The notes below the pieces were generated by a model that saw only the letters and a program-made list of their open reading frames with translations, did not search any database and had not been told where the DNA came from. Below, one piece after another: positions 1 to 12,400 of a stretch of DNA of 64,000 nt. The position numbers and the translations under genes were made by a program. The first letter of the stretch is position 1; every line of letters begins with the position of its first letter. This stretch comes from Panopea generosa (taxonomy: Eukaryota; Mollusca; Bivalvia; Adapedonta; Hiatellidae): positions 22,456,462 to 22,520,461 of the forward strand of contig CM055895.1 in the NCBI GenBank assembly GCA_029582155.1, written 5' to 3'.

Positions 1-224
1 AATAATTTGGAATAATCTTAATTAGTAGCTGGAAGTGAATTTAGACCTTATGGAAATTGATTATGAAGCTAGCTGGGTTTATAGTTGTGTTGTAATATAT
101 TGTGTAGTTATATCTGAATTAAATGTCATTGAAATAGTAGATAGTTATTGCAGGTACTTTTCTTGATATCTGATATCAACTCTACAACTGGTTTTAGCCA
201 TCATGTTTGTTTAGAGAAAAAACA

Positions 225-1190
225 AGATGGCCCTATATCGCTCATCTGACTGTCCTTGAGTCAAACAACTTAAGTAGATTATATTATACACATACTAAAA
301 ATTCCAGAAAAACGAGATGGGTGAGTAGTTAGAATTTTGATTTGTTTCGAAGATGTAACAGATGCGAAGAAGAGTTCACCCATGGTAATTGTCAGTGAAA
401 CTACATCGAAATCAGGTCAGTAAATTCTTACAAGAAGGCTTTTGAAGTTTTTACTATAGCTGCCTATAAAGTAAATTAGCACCTCACTGTGGCAGTCATG
501 TTTTTTAACAAATCACATTGGCTTGAACAAACTTGGTAAAGGGTCACCCAAGGAACATTTCTGCGAAATTGTTTTAAAATCGATCCAGTGGTTTCTGGCA
601 AGAAGATTTTTTAAGTTTTTACTATAGCTTATTATAGTAAACTAACCCCACCCCCTGGCCACAATGTTTTAAGACGAATCACTACAGTTTGAACAAACTT
701 GGTGAAGGTTCCTCAAGGAACATTTCTATGAAATTATTTTAAAATCGAGCCAGTAGTTTCTGACAAGAAGATATTTTTCAGTTTTTACTAATCAAACTTG
801 CCCTGCCCCCTGGTGGCCATGTTTTTTGACAGATCAAGATTATGGCTTGAACAAACTTGGGGGAGGGTCACCCAAGGAACATTTCTGTGAAATTATTTTA
901 AAATCGAGCCAGTAGTTTCTGACAAGAAGATTTTTTAAGTTTTTACTAATAAAACTTGCCCCGCCCCCTGGCGGCCGTGTTTTTTGACGAATCAAGATGG
1001 CTTGAACAAACTTGATAGAGAGTCACCCAAGAAAATTTCTGTGAAGTTATATCAAAATTGGCCCAGTGGTTTCAGAGGAAGTTAGAAGCTAAAAGTTAAC
1101 GACAGACGACGGATGACGGACGACAGACAACGGAAACCAGGAGATCACAAAAGCTCACCTGTGAGCCTTTGGCTCAGGTGAGCTAAAAAC
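225..1190 (+). repeat. Non-autonomous interspersed repeat with internal 160-bp tandem units and 3' hairpin
   Basis: The element opens with GGCCCTATATCGCTCATCTG and closes with GGCTCAGGTGAGCTAAAAAC. Between these are about four imperfect copies of a unit of roughly 160 bp, each with GAACAAACTTGG and usually AACATTTCTGTGAAATTA; units begin near 521, 687, 845 and 1001. A run of degenerate GACGGACGAC repeats follows. The end is a strong hairpin (1152-1184) in which AGCTCACCTG pairs with CAGGTGAGCT. The opening TCGCTCATCTGA resembles the inverse of the closing TCAGGTGAGCT, so short terminal inverted repeats are possible. No coding capacity. Repeats of this style are, as I recall, widespread in bivalve genomes; the class (TIR element or Helitron-like) is not settled. 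Confidence 0.6.
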
Positions 1191-1741
1191 ATGTTGATAT
1201 CCAAACGATAATTTCAGCTTTCAACATTTTGACACTTGTTATGGTGTGTGTGTGTGAATGAAACTTTTCTGTATTAACATCACAAAAATAACAAAGTATT
1301 TTCATGGACTAGTTCCAGTTTGATATCAGGTTTCTGTTTCATCAACATTTTACTTAAATACTTAAAACTTAACTAAGTTTTGACCGGTTATTTATGTATT
1401 ATATAATCAATATCAATGAAACCGCAGTTTTGCTGGAACCAGTCTAAAATCATGATCACCTGGCTGCTCTTCTTAGATTTAAGTTTTTAAGTATTTAAGT
1501 ATATGTTGGTGAAACAGGAGCCAGATATGTGAGTTTATATCTTACTTCTCACTGCTCAAGTCGTATGTTCAAGCCAAGCTTGGTCCATACACTTTATGTG
1601 ACAGAGTTTGCCAGTTACTTCCAGAGGGATGGTGATCTTCCACAGTACCAGCTAGGTGCTTAATTATCCAGCCTCCCTACTGGTGTGTTTCTCTACTTGA
1701 ATATTTGGTTTAAACACTAAACAAATTGGTCAGTAAACTAC

Positions 1742-1982
1742 TTAACCCTTTACTTCATATAGACGCCTTTGGGCACCTCTAATATAGATGCCTTTGGACA
1801 CCTGATATAGAAGAATTTTGAATTATTGGGTGAATTATGTTTATATTAACTGATAGAGTGGAAAACAGTGCAGGAAGTGTTCAGATTGCTCGTTACGAGC
1901 AATCTGAACTCTTTCTGCACTGTTTTCAAAGGCCTTATGTGACTGGTGCGGGAAAACGCGTATCTATGGAGTAAAGGGTTAA
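1742..1982. mobile_element. piggyBac-type MITE with TTAA ends
   Basis: A 241-bp palindromic element is bounded by TTAACCCTTTACTTCATA on the left and the inverse of TTAACCCTTTACTCCATA on the right. TTAA at each end is the target duplication used by piggyBac-family transposons, and the termini start CCCTTTA. The centre is a near-perfect hairpin (about 1862-1925) built around CAGATTGCTCGTTACGAGCA. It has no protein-coding capacity, so it would have been moved in trans by a piggyBac transposase. Family assignment rests on the TTAA and CCC termini only. Confidence 0.75.
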
Positions 1983-2468
1983 GCAGAGTAAATTGTGTGT
2001 TTGAAAGCTGTTCGGAGGAGAAATACTTCATTGCGATATTCCTGATAATGTTACGGGAAAAGTTCAATGTAAAATAGTTCCAATGACAACAAATCCCAGA
2101 ATTCATGGGCTGGGACACAGGTTAGTGTATAATCTTCACCTAGTAGTAACACAGTAAAACCCAATAAAAGGGTATCTTGGCATACCGAGGCACAGTCAAT
2201 GTATTTGACAACTTGAAGGTGACTATTATTAACAACACGTTAAAAAATAGCATTTAATATTTAATATATATAAAATTTGTGAATAAGATAATTTCAAACA
2301 TCCATCCATACATAATAATTGGTCCATCAATGAACTGTAATTTTCACAAAATAACATAGTTGATGGTGTATCCATTTAATGCGAAGTCAATCACAGAGTT
2401 GTGTGCAATTTTCACAGGGTTTGTATTATTGGCTTTCGTTGCATGAAGTACCACATTCTCCTTCAGCC

Positions 2469-2473
2469 TCCCC

Positions 2474-2504
<31 letters not shown>

Positions 2505-2520
2505 CGACACACACACACAG
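2469..2520. repeat. Poly-C run followed by (AC)n microsatellite
   Basis: About 22 C residues run directly into an AC dinucleotide tract. Short open frames across it on both strands are repeat translations. The stretch from 2521 to 3396 is AT-rich with no other feature recognised; it lies just beyond the 3' end of ZP gene A and probably holds its 3' UTR. Confidence 0.85.
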
Positions 2521-3396
2521 AGTATCTAACTGACACAAGTCTATCCCTATGCAAAATTAATACAAGTCAACAAGGGCTAATATGTAAAATCATTTGGAAA
2601 ACACTTATAAATATTTCATAATTACAACATTGAATAATGACAATAACAAAGGCATGAATTGGTTCATGAAAAAATTCTGTCATCACTGATGAAAGCAACG
2701 GCCACCACTTATATATGTGAATCATATGCCAAGAGCCTTATATTGAGCATGTTTAAATAACCTTGGGTAAAGACATTATTGGTAAGACAACTTCAATGTA
2801 TATTTATACTCGAGAGCTGTTCATATAAGCTCTGAGCTTTCATCGCAATCGAGCTAAAATAAATTAATGTATATTTATAAATGAAACTACCTAAATAGGA
2901 ACAATTGTTTACCAGAATAAAATGAAACTCATCTTCACTATGAAAAAAAATTAAAGGCAAAGATTATATATCATTTTTTTCCCTATTATATAGGATTGCG
3001 TTCTTTTTTTTTGGTAATTTACGGTATTGTCATTTTGCCTTCTGAAAACAACCATAATCATATTGTTACTTGTGATTCAATGTTCATTGTAGAAAAAACA
3101 CAAATATCGTGATAAAAGTATTGGTCTCCGTATCAATATTTGTGTGTTTCACTTGTTTGATTTGATAAAAATGTTTGCAGTTTTGGTGCACGTGCGGCGA
3201 GGAATGATTAAAAAAATACACAAACTCTTGCTATATGGTTTATACTAACTAAATTGAATGAACCAAAATTGCACATTAGAAAAAAAATCTGACGATTTGC
3301 TATTGTTTTGAAAAATATAAAATGGGGGTTTATGCCAATGTTTGCCTTATTGCAACCCTATATAATATCTATGTCGTTGTCGGCTACAGAGTGGTG

Positions 3397-3464
3397 CTAT
3401 TGTAGTTTCAGGAAAGCAAGCACCAGTAAACACATTGATACCGTAGACTGGATGTTGGCTGTTA
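3397..3464 (-). CDS. ZP gene A, exon 10 (last): hydrophobic C terminus and stop
   Basis: The acceptor ATATCATTTCAG precedes the exon, which accepts phase 1 from exon 9 and reads 21 further residues to TAG. The peptide ends STVSMCLLVLAFLKLQ, a short hydrophobic tail like the membrane or GPI-signal tail of ZP precursors. It is shorter than a usual membrane helix, so the anchoring mode is uncertain. Confidence 0.75.
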
Positions 3465-6400
3465 CTGAAATGATATGAAATTAAAAATTATAGATTTAAT
3501 ATAATTAGGTCATAAACTGCCAAATTCATGGTGACTTCATAAAATACTATACAATGCATACCATAATACCAAGGATCTATATGATCTTTAATTCCTTGAC
3601 TACGCTAAAACAAGAATATCTACATCAGAAATTCCCCTATTTAGGCTATTTTGGTTAAACTGGGAATGAATAAATGAATATCGGTAAATTGATTAAGCTG
3701 CATTTTAAATTTACTTAACCAGTGTGCTTGAAATGATTTTCTCACTTTAAAACACAAATTTAAAAATTTAATTACAGTCGACATATATAAACGGTTAAAA
3801 TGAAAGCAGATTTTGGATAAAAATATATTCAATAATCAAAAACATGTGTTTTTATAAACGTTATGTGTATATATCATATGGCTTAAATATGTTCATAGCT
3901 GCACATTGATGCCGAAATATTGGTAAAATTTTATTTTAACATTTCCGCGTGTCATTTTAAAACAGAAAACGGGATCTTCTTTATCTTGACAAAGTCCCTG
4001 GAATATAAATTATATAAGTCCTTGATCACTTTAACATCAATTGTGACAGTGCCATGTTTAAAAATCACATATTCAAATATAAAAAATAGCATTTTCGTTT
4101 TGTTTGTATTTTTGCATTACCAGTAGGTAAAGTTTATTTAAAATTTAATAAGTATTTCAAATAAAGCAATGTTTTGATGACCTATGCCATCTACAGTAAC
4201 TGACCATTATCTCCATGTCCAGGTGCGTTCTCGGTGTCTGTCTCATCCTTGTGTAAAATACGATATGTTGTCTTTACCGCGGCTACATGCATCACATGGT
4301 TATCGGCAGACCTTCGTTTCCTGCCAACCGCTTCATATGCAGTGAATGTCTAATTATAACAAGAGAAATTCAAACGTAAAATGTAAGTAATATTTAATTA
4401 TATTAACCATTTTTGCAGCTTTAAAAAAGCAAAAAGTAGAGTTTGGTTGCCAAAAACATGTGGAATTTACGTTAAGGCTCTAACCTTGATATAATTTGTG
4501 ACGCAACTCATCCATTGAACTATATAGATTGTGTCTTTCATAGTTACTTCGTTTTATTCACTATACATGTCATACAGTATATATACACGTATTTCTTTTT
4601 CAAAATTCATGAAAAACAGCTAATTACATTAAAATGAACATTTGTCTAAACTAATTCTTGATCTGTTCTTTGCTATGAACATCACTGAATGTTATTATAT
4701 TACCCTATCACCGTATTAATCATTACAAAATGAGTACCTTATTTTACTTGAATAATATTATTAATAGATCATGAGTTGAATCAAAGTGAATCTTAAAGTG
4801 ACATGAAATGCTTTTCACTGGGGTCCATATATTGCATTTATAAAAACCTATCACTAGCAAAACAAATATGTTATTCTTTAAAAATGTGTTAAATAAACAA
4901 AAAAAATCAATATAATATATTTCACAAATGTTATCAATTACTTAAGGTTTATTTATACAAAATGTTTCTTAAAACGTTCATATCCCATGCACGCATCCCA
5001 TGGACGTGTAATAGACGTGGGAACAAAAAATAAGCATAACTGTAACAGTTGCTCCACTCCCTTGGCAAGTTGCAGCTAAAAATAGTTAATTTGCCGAAAA
5101 TAAGTGAACTTTATTTGTTGAAAGTCCATGAATATCTCACGAAAGTTCGGCAAATAAAAATGCATTCCTTATTCAAAGCATTTGTTGCCAAATCCAAATG
5201 GCATAAACATAAACGTCAGAAATGCAAGGAAGCTTTGTTGAACGGTGGTTTTGTGATTCTGATTTCATGTTTTAAATATAAATCATACTTGTGAATGCGT
5301 CGGATAAATAGAGAATACCATATTAGTGTCTGATATGATCAACGTTTTTAGGTGAGGCTTAGAAAAAAAAACAAGGACAAGGCTTAGCCAAGTCCTTGTG
5401 TGTTTTTTTTGTGCCGAACCTGATGAAATTGATAATATAAGTTTAGTATAATCTTATTTATTTTACTTCGATCATGAAACAAGTTCTTGCAATTTAGGCA
5501 AATCACGTTCGAAGGCCAACTGGGTAGAACCAGTACTAGGCATACGCGGAAAAGTGTCATACTCAAGAACACACACATAGTCGTGTCGGAGGATCGAACC
5601 CACGACCCTCCGATCATGGGTTTGATGATCTACCACTGGACCACACGCTTCACATTTATAATATAAGACACTAATATGGTATGCTCTTTATCATCTGTCA
5701 ATATTTCTAATTGTCTTTTTTATGAAATAGACACTATGATACCGGTAAGCATCAAAGTTCTGTTACAGCCTGTAGATATTCCGTTAAGGTTTATACACAA
5801 TGGCGTCATGTGCCTGACAAACTTGCATTGACGTGGTAAACTATGTTTATCAGGCAGGCAATTTATCAACAGAAATAAATACACTGACATGATAAACTGT
5901 ATTACAAAGCCAAGAAACGTAACTTACACTGCCGCAGTTCCGATGAGGACACACTCGGACGTTACACTCAAGTGTTACGCTATTGGAGTCGGAAAATTTG
6001 ATCGCATAAAGTGTCGCATAAGCTTTCCCCATTTCACTGACATTAAAATTTTCCAGTATCTCAGAATCGAGGGTTTTGCTGAAAATTTATTTAATTTGAT
6101 GTCTGAAAACATTTAAAAATCATAATATGCGCATACAAACAATATCAATCAAAGCACTATAGTGCTGATGGGGGCGGAGCATATAAGAATGGGGGCGGAG
6201 CATATAAGATGTAAAATGTCGCTATTGTTTTAGACAAACAGGTCAGTTTGCATACGTTGAAGTAGAATAATCCCGATTACCTTTGATTCTTATACATGGT
6301 ACAGAATCTACATGTTCTATGCTTAACGTTGACTCTTTTCTCGAATATGTCAGAAACGTAATTGAATTGTTTGCCTTTGAAAGTGTATTTCTGCTATAGT

Positions 6401-8508
6401 AAGAATATTAACTCTTAAATTTGGCAAATGTCCAACTTCAAGATATTAGTTCAACTCAATGATATGAATTTGTATCTTCAATTCAACTCGTGATATTTTC
6501 AGAGATGCCAAGCTTTCTATCATAAACAGTATATATAAAATATCAAAGTACTCTGAATCTAGCACGATGAATTCCACTTTGAGTATATTCATTTACTATT
6601 TTCTTTATTGATATTCTAGCGCAACAGTGAAACAATTCGTTTAAAAGACGAAAAGTAGAAATGTGTATGTCTACATTAATAATTGATTCTTACTTTTATA
6701 TTTTCTAGGGCCCTATATCACCCAGTTAACGGAACCGCACCAACCAAAATGTTATGGCGCCGATTTTTAAACACATCTGGATGTTTGCGTATTTTCGCTA
6801 CGGAAACACAAATGCTTTAACTTTTATATGTTTTTAAGTAGAAATTATCTACCGTTCCAATTATTGGAAATATGTGAAATATTTACTTAATAATAAAAAA
6901 ACAGCACTGACATTATTCATAACTCGATCAATCTCGAATTCTTTTTAGGAATACAAGTCTATTTTTAAACATTTGGGAGAAACCGCAAGTCACATGATCG
7001 ACATTAGCATATCTCTATTTTTAGATCGTTTATTGACATAAGCAAGGAGTATAGTTCCTTGGCACAAGGGACAGATCTAGAAAAGTTTCGTTACCGTACA
7101 CATTTTTAAAATGATAGAAAAAAAGCGAAATTAAACTCCCGAATCAAGTACTTATCATCTGAAGTCCTTGCCGAAATATACGGCTCTTTCAATGCACATG
7201 TTGGCGATATAGTTCATGACCCGGAATTTGATTTACAAGATGGCGTAATATTTTGGTCACGTGATATTTCAGCGCGTCTGTTATCATGCGCTTTAATTCC
7301 TAATTGTGCTGACTAATAGCACTGAATATAAACTTGGTATGTATAGGATACGTAATTGTTTATAGGTATAAATCGTTGCTGTATGTTATAATATTAATAT
7401 TTTCGTTGAAATAGGCGAATCTACTGTTTATAGTGAGTTCGAGCGCTTATTAGGTGGAACTATTTGATAAGTGGTTGTTAGGTTTGCATTAACACGAAAC
7501 ACGGTTGTAAATTTGCGGTATTGAAAATAAAATCATGTTAGCTCTGAGAGCGGCTGCTAAAGCACCGTCCCCAAAACACCCATGGGAGTCCAATCAACGC
7601 GTCTAGCACCTGTGGTTAATCCAGGATTATCATTGAATCATCATTTTTATTCCGTCAAATGGGATGCCGTATATGCACAACAAAATGGTACAATTATAAA
7701 TATGTTTATTTTCTATAATACGCTAATTTCAATAAAAAGACGGTTGAACAATCCCTATGATGTTAATTATTATATAACATAATTATAATTATTATCATTA
7801 TCATTATCAATATTATTATTATCATTAGTGGTAGTGGTAGTAATGGTAGTAGTGGCAGTAGCAGTAGTGGTAGCAGTGGTAGCCGAGTGGTAGTACCAGT
7901 AGTAGTGGAATTAGTGGAAGTAGCGGTGGCAGCAGTAGTGACAATAGTAGCAGCATTAATAGCAGTGGAAGCAGTAGAAGCATTAGTAGCAGTGGTATCA
8001 GTAGTAGTAGCAGTAGTATAAGTGGTAACAGTAGTGGTAGCAGTGGTAGCAGTGGAAGTAGCGGTAGTAGCAGTAGTAGCAGTGGTAGCAGTAGAAGCAC
8101 TAGTAATAGCAGTAGTAGCAGCGGTAGTAGCAGTGGTAGCAGTAGAAGCAGTAGAAGCAGTAGTAGTAGTAGTACCAGTAGTAGCAGTAATAGTACCATT
8201 GGTAGCAGTAGAAGCAGCAGTAGTAGCGATGGTAGCAGTAGTACCAGAAGTAGCAGTAGTGGCAGTAGTAGAGGTAGTAGCGGTAGTAGTAGCAGTGGTA
8301 GCAGTAGTAGCAGTAGCAGTGGTACCAATGGTAGTTGTAGTAGTAGTAGTAGTAGTAGCAGCAGTAGTAGTAGTGGTAGCAGTAGTAGTAGCACTAGGAG
8401 CAGCATTAGTAGCAGTAGTAGTAGTAGTAGTAGTAGTAGTAGAAGCAGTATTAGTAGTAGTAGTAGTAGTAGTAGCAGTAGTAGTAGTAGTAGCACTAGG
8501 AGCAGCAT

Positions 8509-8559
<51 letters not shown>

Positions 8560-8572
8560 TAGTAGTAGTAGC

Positions 8573-8604
<32 letters not shown>

Positions 8605-8746
8605 AAGTAGCAGTAGTAGCAGTAGTAGTTTTAGCAGTAGTAGTAGCAGCATTAGTAGTAGTAGTAGTAGTAGCAATAGCAGTAGTAGTAGTAGTAGTAG
8701 TAGTAGTAATAGTAGTAGCAGTAGCAGTAGTAGTAGTAGTAGTAGA

Positions 8747-8777
<31 letters not shown>

Positions 8778-9379
8778 TTAGTATTAATGATAATAATCGA
8801 GTACTATTCCGCGCATTTTTTGTCTATTACAGTGCCTACAACATTTTTTCTTCAGAATTAGCCGGATATTATATATTGATTAAACTGTACGATACAAAAG
8901 TGAGATGGATCATATTAACACAATAAACAGAGACACGTTAAAGTGAATCTTTTGACTACTGCGTGTATTGTAACTGCATTGTTTTACTCACCCAATTAGC
9001 AACAGTTGGTTCTTTGAAGAATTAGTTCCACTAATAGCAGTGCAGTTATCCGGAAGTATGTAATAAGCTGAAAATGATGCTAAAAAGGTGATAAAAGATA
9101 AATGTATGTCGCTTTAACGTACATCCAATAGAATAAAATATGAATTATTCAGTAGGTAATATTAGTAAGTGGCTATCTCTGTTTGATCAATCAGTTGTAT
9201 ATGTATATTTGAAATAGAAAATATGTTTTAATAGATGTCAGTCCCAGTAATCACATGAATTGTATTATGTAACTCTGTTCTGGTAAACGTTTATAATTTA
9301 AAAAGATACAAGGATGTTGCAATACCTTTCTAAAGGGATAGAGACGTAGTAAATATCGTTAGCGCTGTAAAACATATTT

Positions 9380-9423
<44 letters not shown>

Positions 9424-12400
9424 ACGAATATACGAAGTATGATGCCTTTCAACCAGTTGCAAGGGTTATATCCCTTTCCGGAGTAGAAAAAAATTAAGGG
9501 TCTGCGCACCTTCTGAGGTACATGACATGCATCATAATTAATGTAACTCTGTGCGTTCCTTTAACGTCAAACTCTTTATTTGTATGGGGGAAAAATACAA
9601 AAGTGACAAAGAAACAAGCGGTAGAGAATAAACTCACCTTTTCCATAATCTTGTATTGATAAAGTCATTTTTTCTCCGACATAGGCCTGTGCTGGGTTGA
9701 TGGTCATGGTAAGACTGAAAGTTGGCTGCTTGGTAAATGGTTGCGGCGAAGGTCTGTAAATATACAAACTGGCTTCTTGAATACGAATCCAAGGAAAGTG
9801 GTCAGCAAATAGGGTTGCTTATTGGTAAAGTAGGTAAAGTGTGTTATGGCCAACAAATGTTCGTATTGTTTGTAAAATTTAATTTAGGGGGTCAGTAAAT
9901 GATTTAATGAAACTACCATGATTATCACACAAAAATAAGAATGAATCCATTTACATCAAACATGTCCAGAATATTACAATGGTAAATAAACAAGCCGCTA
10001 GTGTTGGGTGACTGGATTTCTTTACTCGGCACGATCTGGACTGTGTTTCCGTAATTCAACCCACAATGCATGATCGAAAACGGAACGCAGCCCGAGTCTA
10101 AATGCACACGCATGCATTTTAGTCAAGCACGTTAAAATAGTGTTCTAAAGACCGATTCAATCAAACTACAAAGCACTTGTGTAGATCAAATCTCTCGCAT
10201 AAACTACACCACCGTAGACAGTTATCATTTTAATCTAATTATATACTATTATGAAATATAATTATTAAGTACAATGATTAAATATAATCGTTATTTCTGC
10301 TCTATTCACCATTTCTCAGCTGAAAGTCTAAAGGCATACTAGTATTGTTTAACTAGTATTGTGGTTTCATTATTGTTACATCGTATAGAATGAATCTTAG
10401 ACAATGGACTTAGAACAGATGCCCCCTAAAACCTCCCCCGACAACACGCACGCACGCACGCACGCACGCACACCTGTCATTATTACGGAAATTACCATAA
10501 ATATATCACAGAAACACTTTGTTCCAAGCAAACACGATTGTTTATACTTGCTCAAACGAAAACTCTATAGTCGATTTCTTTCTTTTTAAAGAAAACAACA
10601 GTATTGCGTATGTTTCCCATGAAACACGTCGTCTATCCGTATCTGGGCAATGTCTGTCAAGGGCAGTGTCCTGAGGAGTCCCAGGCAGTGTCCTGGGGGA
10701 GTGTCTGTCCCGAGCAATGTCCTGGGATGTCCCGGGTAGTGTCCTGCGGAGTGTCTGTCTCGAGCAGTGTCCTGGGGAGTCCTGGGCAGTGTCCTAGGGG
10801 AGCGTCTATCCCGAACAGTGTCCTGGGGAATCCCGGGCAGTGTCCTGGGGAGTCCCGGGCAGTGTCCTGGGAGAGTGTCTGTCCCGAGCTTTGTCCTGGG
10901 AAGTCCCGGGTAGTGTCCTGAGTGAGTGTCTGTCCATAGCAGTGTCCTGAGGAGTCCCGGGCAGTGTCCTGGGGGAGTGTCTGTCCCGAGCTTTGTCCTG
11001 GGAAGTCCTGGGTAGTGTCCTGGGTGAGTGTCTGTCCATAGCAGTGTCCTGGGGAGTCCCGGGTAGTGTCCTGGGGAAGTGTCTGTCCCGAGCAATGTCC
11101 TGGGGAGTGTCTGTCTAATCCGTCATATGAACATAATGTATACTTTTTTATGCAATGTGGTTGGATGACATTAGAAAATTATGTTAAACGTGTCAACGGT
11201 CATGCTTCATCGGACATAGATTACAATGACCGAAGACAGTGTCAAACTTAAATAATGTAATACTCACGCTTGTGTGCCGTTCGTGTCTGTTGAGTCGATT
11301 TTAAATGTTGCAGATGCTTTCTGGGCTGTTCCCTTGTCTGCAAGATGACAACTTATGTTGTACTCATGGAATGATTTCCCTCCTATCACGAGGCTGGATT
11401 TGTCTTGCATGAGGTATACATAAACCGGCTGACCCTATATAAACGTTGATATAACGTTACCAACACATCAAAACGAGAGATCAGAAGTTCCGTAATCTTC
11501 TAGAAAACATCATACATTTTAAGTACTGGACTTTTAATGAATCCTGATTTTTATCGCGATACCTATACATAATTAATAGTTTATCCTTTCGTTTGATTTC
11601 TGAGTTATACACCATATTATAAAATACAAATACTCGTTAGGCAGTTATTAATAACAAAGGCAATAATGAAATATTAAAATACATTAAAGACAGCTGAAAA
11701 GTGTACGTGTGTGAGCTAGCATTATTCTTTTAAACTTAATTTTTTTTTTTAAAAAAATACATATATGAATTTCATATTAAAATGTGTTGGTGTAGGAAGA
11801 CCTCAGATGAATCTCAGTATCAGAATGAATCTGAGTAGAACCAACGTCCCTCCGCAAGTGACTAATAAACTTTCTCATGTAATTTTTTTGGAGCGAGCGG
11901 GACTCGAACCTACGACCATAGCGGTGAGAGGTAAGTGATCTTGAGACGGCGTCTTGGGCCACTCGGCCATGGGGTTGCCTATTCATATGATAAATCGTAT
12001 ACATATCAACATAATAAATGACAGCGTTAAAGAAACAATCCTGGGAGAATATGGAAACTGTCCGAAATAATAACATTACTATTTCATGTTGAGTGCAAAC
12101 TCAAGTGGAGATGTTTGAGAAGACAGGGCCTTAGTATAAATCCATCTCAAAGTTTTGAACCAAAGTCTATATTTGTATATCACTTTAAAATGACTGCAAC
12201 AAGAATTTATTTACCTGCCAGTTGCAAAACCATTCCAACATTTTTATGGGTAGTTTAACATAAAGTGTTTGAAAATTCAACTTTTTTTTAAAGAAAAATA
12301 TGTATTGCCTAGTCCTTTAGTCCGAGGCTGAAAGTCTTAAACAATATGAGAGTTGGAGTCCTAGTCTGAAATTGTTTAAGCAAATGTCTCACGACCACCA

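Noticed and set aside
3641-3832. 63-codon minus-strand frame between ZP exons 9 and 10
   Set aside because: No signal or domain; intronic by the splice model.
7825-8861. Long polyleucine and polyvaline open frames of about 280 codons on opposite strands
   Set aside because: Pure translation of AGT/AGC trinucleotide repeats; period three keeps frames open. No start context or splice support.
10586-11095. 169-codon minus-strand frame with repeated GHYPGLPRTL
   Set aside because: It lies entirely in a GC-rich minisatellite within a ZP gene A intron; the opposite strand is open too.
11880-11985. tRNA-Leu gene on the minus strand
   Set aside because: The A and B boxes are good, but the same head with the same long body occurs in several other places, so it is a SINE.
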